Below are positions 7,363-15,688 of a DNA stretch of 49,949 bases, piece by piece. The stretch is taken from positions 1 through 49,949 of the forward strand of contig NZ_MSJR01000013.1 of the NCBI RefSeq assembly GCF_002078605.1. Direction: 5' to 3'. Every line of letters starts with the position of its first letter. Position 1 is the first letter of the stretch. The translations under genes and the position numbers were made by a program. The notes beneath the pieces were generated by a model. That model saw only the letters and a list, made by a program, of their open reading frames with translations, was not told where the DNA came from and did no database searches. Source of the stretch: Salegentibacter sediminis (GTDB lineage Bacteria; Bacteroidota; Bacteroidia; Flavobacteriales; Flavobacteriaceae).

Positions 7363-9456
7363 TTAAATTCCTTGTGCCTGAATGGCTGTTAAAATTACCG
7401 TATTATAAACGTCATCTACCGTACAACCACGGCTAAGATCGTTTACCGGTTTGTTGAGACCTTGAAGCATTGGGCCAATTGCCAGAGCTCCTGTCTCCCT
7501 TTGTACGGCTTTATAGGTGTTATTTCCTGTATTTAAATCGGGGAAGATCAACACGTTGGCCTGCCCTGCAACTTCTGAGTCGGGCAGCTTAGATTTTCCA
7601 ACGCTAATATCAACCGCGGCATCATACTGGATAGGACCTTCGATCTTAAGATCTGGTCGGCTGGACTTCACGATTTCAGTGGCCTCCCGTACCCGGTCTA
7701 CATCGGCTCCTTTTCCTGAACTTCCTGAGGAATAAGAAAGCATCGCGATCTTAGGGTCAATTCCAAAAGCGGCTGCACTTTCTGCCGAAGAAATGGTGAT
7801 CTCGGCAAGCTCTGCGGCCGAGGGATTTGGATTGATGGCACAGTCACCAAAAACAGAAACCCTATCTTCCAAACACATAAAAAATACCGAAGACACTACC
7901 GAAACACCCGGTTTAGTCTTGATAAACTGAAGTGCCGGCAATATAGTATGCTGGGTAGTATGTGCAGCTCCCGATACCATTCCGTCAGCATGGCCTTTAT
8001 GAATCATCATGGTTCCGTAGTAAGAAACGTCACTCATTCTGTCTTTGGCCATATCCATATTCACTCCTTTATGTTTTCTGAGTTCATAAAAGGTTTCAGC
8101 ATAATCAAGGAAATTGGCCGAGTTAACCGGATCGATGATATTAACTTTATCAAAATCAAGGTTAAGGCCTAGTTTCGCCACCGTTTTTTTAATTATTTCC
8201 TCATCGCCCAGCAGGGTGATATCCACAAGATCCATATTAATCAATCGCGCTGCGGCTGTAAGGATTCTTTCATCGGTTCCTTCAGGCAGTACAATATGTT
8301 TCTTGCTTTGCTGAGCTCTTTTAACCAGATCATACTGGAACATTCTTGGAGTTCTCCCGTGAGGCTCATAATTAGTGAGTTTCTCTACCAGAGGATCGAT
8401 AGAAACAAAGCGTTCAAATATACCGATGGTGGTTTGGATCTTCTGAATACTGTCGGCATAGATATTAGATTTTATAGCGCCCACCTTATTGGTCACACTA
8501 AAGGTCCCTTCCTCTACCGAAATAATAGGCACAATATCCGAAAGGCCTTCAATAAGTTTTATAATTGAATTTTCAGGGGTAAGTCCACCGGTTAGGATAA
8601 TTCCCGAAATACGGGGATAGTTACTGGAGATATTTGCCTGTAAGGCGCCGAGGATGATATCTGCCCTGTCCCCCGGGGTTATCACCAGGCTTTCATTCTT
8701 CAGGGTATTCAGATAATTACGAAGCTGCATTGCCCCTACCCCAAAATTCCCGGTCTGGTTGTCAAGAAATTCTTTCCCAAACAAGACTTTTCCGTTTAGG
8801 GTTTTAACAATCTCCTTCAGGGTTGGATTATTCAGATTATCGATAAGCGGAATAGAGAATACCTGCACCTCTTCGGGCAGGAAGCTGCGCATATTCTTTT
8901 TTGCAGGCTCCAGGTTCTCTTCCATTATTTTATTGCTCACCATAGCCATTACCTGCACCTCTTTATCTTTAAAGGCACGGTATGCCATCTGTTGATTCCC
9001 AAGAAGTTCCTCCCAGGTTTTATGCTGGCCGCTAACCACGATAATCACAGGGATACCCAGGTTTTTAGCGATCACTACGTTCACATCAAATTCAAAAACG
9101 CTGCCTTCGCCAGAAAAATCACTACCTTCTACCAGTACAAAGTCAAAGTTTTCTTCAAGATTTTTGTACTTTCTTATAATGGTATCGATCACTTCTCCGG
9201 TCTTCCCCTCATTTCTCTTCTGGATTACCTGGCTTCTTGTAAAAGCGTAAGTATCTTCATAAGGGATTTTCAGGTCAAAATAGCTTATAACGGTGTCTAT
9301 ATGATTATCTTTTTCTCCCACAGGCATATCATCGATAACAGGCCTGAAATAGCCTACTTTAACCATTTTCCCCAGTAGGGTGCGCATGAGCCCCAGGGTG
9401 ATCATCGATTTTCCACTGTGAGATTCCAGCGTAGCAATGTAAATTCCTTTATTCAT
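7363..9456 (-). CDS. pta: Phosphate acetyltransferase (long, multi-domain type)
   Basis: The 697-residue enzyme has three parts: an N-terminal BioD-like P-loop domain (about 1-215, with a GKS motif near residues 15-17), a DRTGG domain (about 215-335, DRADIILGALQ), and a C-terminal PTA_PTB catalytic domain (about 370-697, with SYSSGSSGKG and a NVLIFPDLNTGN segment). It transfers acetyl between CoA and phosphate. The ATG at 9456 is preferred over one 21 bp upstream because the extended start would overlap a TAnnTTTG -7 motif (9475-9482). ackA follows in the same operon. As I recall, the N-terminal P-loop lysine is lost in E. coli Pta but is present here. Confidence 0.96.
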   Translation of the reverse strand: MNKGIYIATLESHSGKSMITLGLMRTLLGKMVKVGYFRPVIDDMPVGEKDNHIDTVISYFDLKIPYEDTYAFTRSQVIQKRNEGKTGEVIDTIIRKYKNLEENFDFVLVEGSDFSGEGSVFEFDVNVVIAKNLGIPVIIVVSGQHKTWEELLGNQQMAYRAFKDKEVQVMAMVSNKIMEENLEPAKKNMRSFLPEEVQVFSIPLIDNLNNPTLKEIVKTLNGKVLFGKEFLDNQTGNFGVGAMQLRNYLNTLKNESLVITPGDRADIILGALQANISSNYPRISGIILTGGLTPENSIIKLIEGLSDIVPIISVEEGTFSVTNKVGAIKSNIYADSIQKIQTTIGIFERFVSIDPLVEKLTNYEPHGRTPRMFQYDLVKRAQQSKKHIVLPEGTDERILTAAARLINMDLVDITLLGDEEIIKKTVAKLGLNLDFDKVNIIDPVNSANFLDYAETFYELRKHKGVNMDMAKDRMSDVSYYGTMMIHKGHADGMVSGAAHTTQHTILPALQFIKTKPGVSVVSSVFFMCLEDRVSVFGDCAINPNPSAAELAEITISSAESAAAFGIDPKIAMLSYSSGSSGKGADVDRVREATEIVKSSRPDLKIEGPIQYDAAVDISVGKSKLPDSEVAGQANVLIFPDLNTGNNTYKAVQRETGALAIGPMLQGLNKPVNDLSRGCTVDDVYNTVILTAIQAQGI

Positions 9457-9474
9457 GATTTTTAATTTGTGGCA

Positions 9475-9482
9475 CAAAAATA
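9475..9482 (-). promoter_or_regulatory. Putative -7 promoter element of pta-ackA
   Basis: CAAAAATA on the plus strand reads TATTTTTG on the minus strand and fits the flavobacterial TAnnTTTG consensus. It is 19 bp before the chosen pta start. No TTG -33 element is found at the standard spacing. Confidence 0.45.
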
Positions 9483-9646
9483 GGGCTTATAAAAACCCCG
9501 GGCTGCTGTTAACCCTCAAAAGATCAGAAAAACTGACTAAAATCAAGTTTTACCAAAGTTAAAAGATTGTAAAAATTATGCTGAAAGCTCCAAAAAAAAA
9601 GATAGTAATCAAAACTAAAATGGCCAGATATTCTTAACTTAAGAGA

Positions 9647-9654
9647 TACTTTTG
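9647..9654 (+). promoter_or_regulatory. Putative -7 element of the capA-like gene
   Basis: TACTTTTG matches TAnnTTTG 14 bp before the ATG, implying a very short 5' leader. No exact TTG lies at the -33 position. Confidence 0.4.
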
Positions 9655-9668
9655 AAAGGCTTTTTGGG

Positions 9669-10871
9669 ATGAAGAATTATCAAAAGCTAATGCTGTTGGC
9701 AAGCCTCCTGTTTTGGTTGGGAACTGCTGCCATTTCACAAACCAAAAAAGGATTAGTGGGCAAAGAAAATAGTACAATAAAGCTTTTCCTTAGCGGAGAT
9801 GTGATGACCGGGCGGGGCATCGATCAGGTGCTGCCCACTTCTGTAGATCCGAAGTTGTACGAAGCTTATGTAAAAGATGCACGGGATTACGTCTTGCTGG
9901 CAGAACGTGAACACGGAAAGATAAAACAACCGGTTTCCTATGCCTACCCCTGGGGGGAAGCGCTAAAGCTCTGGCAACAGAATGCACCAGACCTGAAACT
10001 CATCAATCTGGAGACTAGTATCACCACCAATGATAAAGCCTGGCCAGGTAAGGGTATTCATTACCGGATGCATCCCGAAAATGTAAAAGTTCTCAATTCG
10101 GCCGGAATAGACCATATAAGCCTGGCCAACAACCATAGCCTGGACTGGGGCCGGAAGGGTTTAGAGGAAACAATGAAAAGTCTGCAGGCAGCAGGGATAT
10201 CTTTTTCAGGAGCTGGAAATAACGACAGGGAGGCCGCTAAAGCTTCGGTTCTGGAAACCGAAAAAGGCCGGGTGCTTGTTTTCTCCTATGGAATGCCTAA
10301 CAGCGGCGTTTTTGAAAGTTGGGCTGCAGGTAGCGATCGTTCGGGACTTAACTATCTACCGGGAATGAGCGATAAGGAATTAAGCCGAATAAAGGACAAT
10401 ATTACACGACAAAAACAAACCGGCGACCTGGTAGTATTTTCCATACACTGGGGAGGGAACTGGGGTTATGATATTTCTTCTCGCCAGAGGGAATTCGCTC
10501 ATCAACTTATCGACCAGGACATCGTAGATATTATTTTTGGGCATTCGTCGCATCATCCCATGGGATTGGAGGTGTATCAAAACAAATTAATTATCTACGG
10601 CGCCGGGGATTTCATCAATGATTACGAAGGAATAAGTGGCCGGGAAGAATTCCGGGGTGATCTAAGCCTGATGTATTTTCCTGAAATCGATATGACCACT
10701 GGCCAGCTGGTAAGTCTAAAAATGATACCAATGAAAATCAAAAAATTTAGTTTACATGGCGCTCCTAAAAAGGATATAAAATGGCTTCAGAAAACCCTGA
10801 GCCGGGAGGGTAAAAAACTAGGCACTACTATAGATAAGGACGAAGAAAATAATCTTTGGCTTCAATGGTAA
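9669..10871 (+). CDS. CapA-family metallophosphatase-like protein, exported
   Basis: The 400-residue protein has a signal peptide (about residues 1-24) and then the PGA_cap fold. Early in the domain is SGDVMTGRGIDQ, with the metal-binding GD motif. Further on are LINLETSIT (the NxE motif), SLANNHSLDWG (the NNH motif), VFSIHWGGNWG and FGHSSHHPMG, the conserved His sites of CapA-type calcineurin-like proteins. CapA is named for poly-gamma-glutamate capsule synthesis in Bacillus, but most CapA-family proteins in Gram-negatives have no capBC partners and none are seen here, so the role is unknown. Periplasmic location is inferred from the signal peptide. Expression probably starts from its own -7 box. 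Confidence 0.85.
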   Translation: MKNYQKLMLLASLLFWLGTAAISQTKKGLVGKENSTIKLFLSGDVMTGRGIDQVLPTSVDPKLYEAYVKDARDYVLLAEREHGKIKQPVSYAYPWGEALKLWQQNAPDLKLINLETSITTNDKAWPGKGIHYRMHPENVKVLNSAGIDHISLANNHSLDWGRKGLEETMKSLQAAGISFSGAGNNDREAAKASVLETEKGRVLVFSYGMPNSGVFESWAAGSDRSGLNYLPGMSDKELSRIKDNITRQKQTGDLVVFSIHWGGNWGYDISSRQREFAHQLIDQDIVDIIFGHSSHHPMGLEVYQNKLIIYGAGDFINDYEGISGREEFRGDLSLMYFPEIDMTTGQLVSLKMIPMKIKKFSLHGAPKKDIKWLQKTLSREGKKLGTTIDKDEENNLWLQW

Positions 10872-10967
10872 AGAAATACTGGGAAAATCCTCCATTTTCC
10901 TGATTAAGCTCATAAAATTCCTGAAAGAAATTCCTGATATTGGATGCTGGAATTAATTAATAGACCG

Positions 10968-10983
10968 TGTAACTACGGTTACA
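10968..10983. promoter_or_regulatory. Candidate operator palindrome TGTAAC-N4-GTTACA
   Basis: A perfect 6-bp inverted repeat around TACG lies 62-77 bp before the HMA-like ORF. It has the size and symmetry of a site for a dimeric helix-turn-helix regulator. The surrounding 173 bp contain no ORF, only another AT-rich hairpin at 10882-10900 (GGAAAAT / ATTTTCC) after the capA-like gene. Confidence 0.4.
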
Positions 10984-11044
10984 GTAGAAAATCGCAACAA
11001 ATCCTATATTCAGAAGATGGTGTAACTCTCTAAATCCAGCAATC

Positions 11045-11293
11045 ATGAAAGCCAACATAATCGTAAAAAACCTGAAGAACAATGGGGCCGCCCAGGCAAT
11101 ATTGAAAAAAGTCTCGGCTATTCCAGGCCTCAGTGAAATTAATATCGATGCGGAACACTCAAAAATTTCCTTCAAATATCAATCGGATGAAGCTGTTTTT
11201 AAGCTTTTAACCACTCTTAAGAATTTGGGACATCCATATATCGCTACCCGGCGCTCCATGGCGGCCAGGTTTAATAATGAACTATTAACTTAA
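11045..11293 (+). CDS. Small HMA-like protein lacking the metal-binding cysteines
   Basis: This 82-residue protein has the beta-alpha-beta-beta-alpha-beta pattern of heavy-metal-associated domains: IIVKNLKNNGAAQAILKKVSAIPGL, then SEINIDAEHSKISFKY, then AVFKLLTTLKNLGHPYI. It contains no cysteine at all, so it cannot bind metal through the usual CxxC. The position normally holding that motif reads NNGAAQ. It may be a structural or regulatory relative of copper chaperones; this is inferred from fold pattern alone. It lies 10 bp upstream of the racemase gene and is probably co-transcribed with it. A symmetric palindrome upstream may be its operator. Confidence 0.6.
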   Translation: MKANIIVKNLKNNGAAQAILKKVSAIPGLSEINIDAEHSKISFKYQSDEAVFKLLTTLKNLGHPYIATRRSMAARFNNELLT

Positions 11294-11303
11294 TTAGTAA
11301 AAA

Positions 11304-11996
11304 ATGAAATTACTGGGAATGATAGGAGGCACCTCCTGGCACTCTACTATTGAATATTACCGGTTGCTAAATCAGTTAGCCGGCGAAAGGATCGGGGCCG
11401 ATCAAAATCCCCCGCTCTTATTATACAGTCTCAACATAAAGCTCATGCGCGAGCAAAACCTGAAAGCCATAAACAGCGCTTATCTTGAGATCGCGAAAAA
11501 ACTGGAAGCTGCCGGGGCGGGTGCAATTATTATTTGTGCCAATACCCCGCATATGGTTTATAGTTATGTTCAGCCTAAAATTAATATCCCTATTCTTCAT
11601 ATTGCAGACGCTGTGGGAATTGAGGCTCAGAAAAAAGGCTATAAACGCCTGGGACTACTGGGAAACAAACCTACCATGACCAAGGGTTTTTTACAAAACC
11701 GACTTAAAGACATCTATAAAATTGAAGTGATTATTCCTGAAGATGAATACCTTGACGATTGCCATGGCTTTGTCTCCAAAGAATTAACCCAGGGTCAATT
11801 CACCGACGAAGCCAGAGCATTTTTCCTGAATCAATTGGAAAATCTTCAAAAGAAAGGCGCCGATGCCATTATTATGGGATGCACCGAATTGCCCATTCTT
11901 ATACCGCAGGACAAAACCAATATACCTTTATTGGAAACCACCGATTTACACGCGCAAATGGCCGTAGATTTCATCTTTGAAGATGAAGAATTTTAA
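11304..11996 (+). CDS. Aspartate/glutamate racemase family protein (YgeA-like)
   Basis: The 230-residue protein belongs to the two-cysteine, PLP-independent racemase family. The start MKLLGMIGGTSWHSTIEYY is typical. Both catalytic cysteines are present: Cys78 in a CANTPH motif and Cys193 in a MGCTELP motif. Such enzymes interconvert D- and L-aspartate, glutamate or broader amino acids; YgeA of E. coli acts on homoserine and others. Supply of D-amino acids for the cell wall is possible, but the essential MurI is not implied. It follows a small HMA-like gene with 10 bp between, and a near-perfect terminator follows it. Confidence 0.88.
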   Translation: MKLLGMIGGTSWHSTIEYYRLLNQLAGERIGADQNPPLLLYSLNIKLMREQNLKAINSAYLEIAKKLEAAGAGAIIICANTPHMVYSYVQPKINIPILHIADAVGIEAQKKGYKRLGLLGNKPTMTKGFLQNRLKDIYKIEVIIPEDEYLDDCHGFVSKELTQGQFTDEARAFFLNQLENLQKKGADAIIMGCTELPILIPQDKTNIPLLETTDLHAQMAVDFIFEDEEF

Positions 11997-12012
11997 ATAT
12001 ATTTTTAATTAT

Positions 12013-12049
12013 AAAAAGCACAGAATTCCAGGAATTCTGTGCTTTTTTT
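12013..12049. terminator. Near-perfect 17-bp stem terminator
   Basis: AAAAAGCACAGAATTCC pairs with GGAATTCTGTGCTTTTT, followed by more T. It lies between the convergent racemase and lipoprotein genes and is symmetric, so it can act in both directions. Confidence 0.85.
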
Positions 12050-12095
12050 GTTTATGATTTATCTCTATAAAAACCGGATTAGGGTTCAAAAATAA

Positions 12096-13172
12096 CTAGC
12101 CTTGTCCAAGCCCGAACAGGTCGGGAGAATCAGATTTTGTGCAGCCTTCTCTAAAATGAAAGGGATCCATGGCCCCTGGCCCATCAAATAGGGCACGAAC
12201 ATCCTCATCGGTAATAACACCCGCCCTAATAAGTTCTTCTTCAGAATTAGCGAAACCGGGAAGCAAATTTATTTCCATATAATATTCATCAAGGCCCGCA
12301 GCATCGGGAAGTTGTACACATAAAGTGGTGGCCCCTTCTGTGGACATTCCATTTTCAAAATCATCTTCCACCCAGATTGCATTTTCCAATCCGCTGTATA
12401 AATTTTCACCTTTAGGATTTTCCGGGTCCCCACTATACTTCCAGATATCAACTGAAAAATGGGCAGAATAATGTCTTCCGTTCTCATCACAATAATTTCC
12501 GAAGATGCAAAATTCGATAATTTCCAAACCTTGAATATCGAAGAAGATATAGCCATAGCGATTAACAATTCGGTCATCAAAACAAATCACATCGAGAGGC
12601 ACATAAGGTTTACCTCCTGAACCTAGATCTATACTTAGCGGTAATGGATTATCTACCAGGTTGGCCAGATTTCCCGGGGTATCTCCCATTCGCGGAGCAA
12701 GCCAAATCATATTTTCGTTGGAATCCAGCACTGTAGCGTACTCCAATTGATAGCTCCCCGGTGGTAATTGCAAGGCAGGTGATTCCTGGGTGAAATAAAC
12801 AGGCTGGCTGTTGCCTCCGTTTGGATCGTTAAAAGGAATTTGGTGAATAGGAATGCGAACCGGAGCATCCATTTCTCCCAGCATTATATTTCCATCCCTG
12901 GAAAGTACAATATCCAGAAATGCCGGAATAGCGCTCTCACAGTTTTGCATAAATTCGTCCTGCTCCTTTATATTGTTATTTGCCTCTGTATTTTCACTTT
13001 GCTGTGATTGCTGCCCGGAATTTAGAAAAACCACATCGTTTAACACAGGTCCAAACCTAAGACTGATAAGATCTTCGGCCACTGGCAGTTCCTCCATTAG
13101 CTCTGCATCGGTGGTACAGGAATTAATAGTAAGAATGGAACAAAATGCAGTTAGGAGATATAATTTTCTCAT
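12096..13172 (-). CDS. Unrecognised lipoprotein, 358 residues
   Basis: The N-terminus (MRKLYLLTAF...INSCTT) is a lipoprotein signal with the lipobox Cys near residue 19. After a Gln/Asn-rich linker (about residues 52-70), the protein has an Asp- and Pro-rich, probably beta-rich body with scattered cysteines (EFCIFGNYCDENG, TTLCVQLPDA, FREGC). I see the pattern of a secreted beta-sandwich carrying small-carbohydrate or calcium-like loops but no domain I can name. It has no close partner gene; a 335-bp gap separates it from the serine-biosynthesis fusion upstream. It may be a surface lipoprotein specific to Bacteroidota. Confidence 0.7.
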   Translation of the reverse strand: MRKLYLLTAFCSILTINSCTTDAELMEELPVAEDLISLRFGPVLNDVVFLNSGQQSQQSENTEANNNIKEQDEFMQNCESAIPAFLDIVLSRDGNIMLGEMDAPVRIPIHQIPFNDPNGGNSQPVYFTQESPALQLPPGSYQLEYATVLDSNENMIWLAPRMGDTPGNLANLVDNPLPLSIDLGSGGKPYVPLDVICFDDRIVNRYGYIFFDIQGLEIIEFCIFGNYCDENGRHYSAHFSVDIWKYSGDPENPKGENLYSGLENAIWVEDDFENGMSTEGATTLCVQLPDAAGLDEYYMEINLLPGFANSEEELIRAGVITDEDVRALFDGPGAMDPFHFREGCTKSDSPDLFGLGQG

Positions 13173-13507
13173 AATTCCATTGATTTAGTTAGTTATAAAC
13201 TTTCCAAAACAGGAAGCGACAGGAAGATTAAGGGTAATCCAGAATAGCCTGGAGAATAAATTTAGGAGTTATTTACTTAATTAAAGCTGGGGGTTTTCCC
13301 GTGACTTTAGAAAACAGCACTCTTCATTAACCTGAAGATGTAAAAACCACTTACAAGTCGAATTAACAAGATAAATATATTGGAAGGCACTTAAAATGGA
13401 TTACCAAAGTTAGAGAAGATTGAAGAAAAAGGATCCTGCCCACAGATAACTAAAAAAAAGCCACAGATTCCCTGGAACACTGTGGCTTTTTGGTTTATAA
13501 ATTATTC
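13173..13507. other. Spacer containing a terminator and possible promoter of the lipoprotein gene
   Basis: No ORF of note is present. A terminator for the upstream fusion gene lies at 13453-13492. A TAACTTTG (-7-like) motif on the minus strand at 13405-13412 is a possible promoter but would give a leader of over 200 nt for the lipoprotein. Confidence 0.4.
13453..13492 (-). terminator. Terminator of the SerB-SerA fusion gene
   Basis: GCCACAG (13460-13466) pairs with CTGTGGC (13480-13486), with A-runs and T-runs on each side. It lies just after the stop codon at 13508 on the minus strand. Confidence 0.75.
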
Positions 13508-15394
13508 CTAATAAAGAACTCTGAAACGTATAGTCCCTTTAAGCCCTTTCAGGTCTTTAATTACAGCTTTGTCATATTCCTTATCGATATCGGTAATCAC
13601 ATAACCAATAGTTTCGTTGGTTTTAAGATACTGCCCAACAATATTGATGTCATGGTCGGCCAGAATTCGGTTGATATCAGCCAGGATACCGGGTACATTG
13701 CGGTGAATGTGGATTAACCTATGGGCATCTTTCAGCACCGGTAGTTGCAGGTTCGGGAAGTTTACCGAGTTGGTAGTACTTCCGGTATTGATATATTCAA
13801 TTATTTTTCCCGGCACGAAATTCCCGATATTCTCCTGTGCTTCCAGGGTGCTCCCGCCAATATGTGGAGTAAGGATCACATTAGGCAAGCCGCGTAATTC
13901 CGATTCGAATTCCTCGTTATTTGTTTTTGGTTCTTTTGGAAAAACATCTATCCCTGCGCCCAGTACTTTGCCTGATTCTATATTCTTCTTCAAGGCTTTT
14001 ATATCTACCACGTGGCCACGACTAAGGTTCAGAAAGATAACCTCATCTTTCATTTGGTTAAATTCCTCTTCCCCAATCATATTGAGGTTTTCCTTACGGC
14101 CATCGACGTGAAGTGTTATTATATCTACGGTACTGAGAAGCTCTTCCAGAGAATTGCATTTGGTAACATTTCCAAGGGGAAGTTTTTCTTCAATATCATA
14201 ATAATATACATCAAAACCAATAGACTCCGCAACCACCGAAAGCTGTGCGCCAATATTTCCATAGCCAATAATACCCAGTTTTTTCCCGCGGGTTTCAAAA
14301 CTATTATTAGCCGATTTTTCCCATTTGCCTTGATGCATCAATCTGATCTTATCGGGCAGGTTTCGCATAAGCAAAATGATTTCACCTATCGCGAGTTCTA
14401 CAACCGACCGGGTATTGCTAAAGGGCGCATTAAAAACCGCAATTCCTTTCTTAAGACATTCTTCCAGATCGATCTGATTGGTGCCTATACAAAAGGCTCC
14501 CACTCCAATAAGGCGGTTGGCGTTTTCAAGTACTTTTTTGGTTAGGTGTGTCTTAGACCTAATCCCTATCACCGACACATCTTTGATCCTTTCGGCCAAT
14601 TCATCTTCATCCATCGCTCCAGGATGAACACTTACATTATAGCCCTCCTTCTTCATGATATCTACAGCATCCTGATGCACATTTTCAAGCAATAGGACGT
14701 TTATTCTGTTCTTAGGGTAAGAAATAGCTTTGTTCATATTATGTACAAATAAAAATTCATCCAGACTCGGGGTGATATGGTCGGCTTTTTGAAGCACTTT
14801 TTCCCGTTCCACATTTTCAGTAAAAGCATAAAATTTATTAGCCAGTCCCGAGGCCTTGATCTCATAGTCGGTATAGCCATCTCCAATAACATACACATCG
14901 CCTTGAAGATTGAGGCGTTTTAATTGTTCAACTTTTCCGTTATTGGAAGATAAAACATTCTCCCGGTCAAAACCCACGATCTTCCCATGCTCATCAAATT
15001 CAAAGGTGTTGGCAAAAACGTTTTCCGGGCGTACCCCGTAATCTTCCACAATAGGTACGATAAACTCCTTAAAGCCATTAGAAATGATGTAAATGTTCTC
15101 GTGATACTCCTCAAAAAACTGACGGTTTCTAATAAAGGAAGAAGAAACACGTTCTTTCAGGTTTTCAATCAAGGGCTGCAGGTGATCTTCATGAGCTTTT
15201 AAAAGGCGAAGACGCTCTTCCAGGGATTCTCTGAAGTCTAATTCCCCTTTCATCCCGAGATCGGTTAGGCTTTCAACCTCCCGGAGGTTCTTTTCTTTTT
15301 CTTTATCGCTTGCCAGGGAGATCTCACCCAATACATCAAGGGCTTCAACCTGGGTAAAAGTACTGTCAAAATCAATTACAATATGCCGTTCCAT
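13508..15394 (-). CDS. serA: Fused phosphoserine phosphatase-like HAD domain and D-3-phosphoglycerate dehydrogenase
   Basis: The 628-residue protein combines two serine-pathway activities. Residues 1-225 are a HAD phosphatase domain of SerB type with intact motifs: Asp8-x-Asp10-x-Thr12, Ser105, a Lys near 154-159, and GDGYTD at 171-176. Residues 231-545 are a 2-hydroxyacid dehydrogenase with NAD motif GYGNIG (377-382) and catalytic Arg459, Glu488 and His511. A C-terminal ACT domain (about 555-628, HRNVPGILADINRIL) is a usual serine feedback site. SerA oxidises 3-phosphoglycerate, and SerB dephosphorylates phosphoserine in the last step; the intermediate SerC transaminase is not here. The gene is monocistronic. 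Whether the HAD domain truly acts on phosphoserine is inferred. Confidence 0.92.
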   Translation of the reverse strand: MERHIVIDFDSTFTQVEALDVLGEISLASDKEKEKNLREVESLTDLGMKGELDFRESLEERLRLLKAHEDHLQPLIENLKERVSSSFIRNRQFFEEYHENIYIISNGFKEFIVPIVEDYGVRPENVFANTFEFDEHGKIVGFDRENVLSSNNGKVEQLKRLNLQGDVYVIGDGYTDYEIKASGLANKFYAFTENVEREKVLQKADHITPSLDEFLFVHNMNKAISYPKNRINVLLLENVHQDAVDIMKKEGYNVSVHPGAMDEDELAERIKDVSVIGIRSKTHLTKKVLENANRLIGVGAFCIGTNQIDLEECLKKGIAVFNAPFSNTRSVVELAIGEIILLMRNLPDKIRLMHQGKWEKSANNSFETRGKKLGIIGYGNIGAQLSVVAESIGFDVYYYDIEEKLPLGNVTKCNSLEELLSTVDIITLHVDGRKENLNMIGEEEFNQMKDEVIFLNLSRGHVVDIKALKKNIESGKVLGAGIDVFPKEPKTNNEEFESELRGLPNVILTPHIGGSTLEAQENIGNFVPGKIIEYINTGSTTNSVNFPNLQLPVLKDAHRLIHIHRNVPGILADINRILADHDINIVGQYLKTNETIGYVITDIDKEYDKAVIKDLKGLKGTIRFRVLY

Positions 15395-15564
15395 TAGAGG
15401 TCTTTTTGGACTAAAAATAAAAGCCTAAAACTACAGCTTTTCAGACTTTTGAAAGCCCCGAAAAATCAAAAATTTAAGGCAACTTAAGGCCTGGAAGGAG
15501 GTTTTTATAATATTAATAATTCCCTTCCAATAACAGGGCAGGATTTTAAAGAAATGGCAAGAAT

Positions 15565-15602
15565 AAAAGCCTGAAATTGGTTTATTTCCATTTCAGGTTT
15601 TA
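15565..15602. terminator. Second hairpin downstream of azurin gene
   Basis: CCTGAAAT (15570-15577) pairs with ATTTCAGG (15590-15597), flanked by A-run and T-run. With 15635-15667 it forms a tandem terminator between the azurin and serA genes, both on the minus strand. Confidence 0.5.
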
Positions 15603-15631
15603 AAAAAAATTCAGTATTAACTACCAAAATC

Positions 15632-15667
15632 AAAAATGCCTGCCTTCAGCAAGTGAAAACAGGCATT
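15632..15667 (-). terminator. Terminator of the azurin gene
   Basis: On the minus strand AATGCCTG pairs with CAGGCATT and is followed by a T-run. It starts about 20 bp after the azurin stop. Confidence 0.7.
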
Positions 15668-15688
15668 AATATGATTAAGAGCGTAGAT

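Noticed and set aside
8992-9378. A 128-codon plus-strand ORF within pta
   Set aside because: It is antisense to the conserved N-terminal domain of pta; the protein looks random.
9669-10871. Capsule (poly-gamma-glutamate) synthesis locus
   Set aside because: Only a CapA-family protein is present; capB, capC and capE-like genes are absent, so a capsule system cannot be claimed.
14012-14545. A 177-codon plus-strand ORF inside the serA fusion
   Set aside because: It is a shadow of the fusion gene, which has all catalytic motifs in the minus frame. The antisense product has no recognisable domain.
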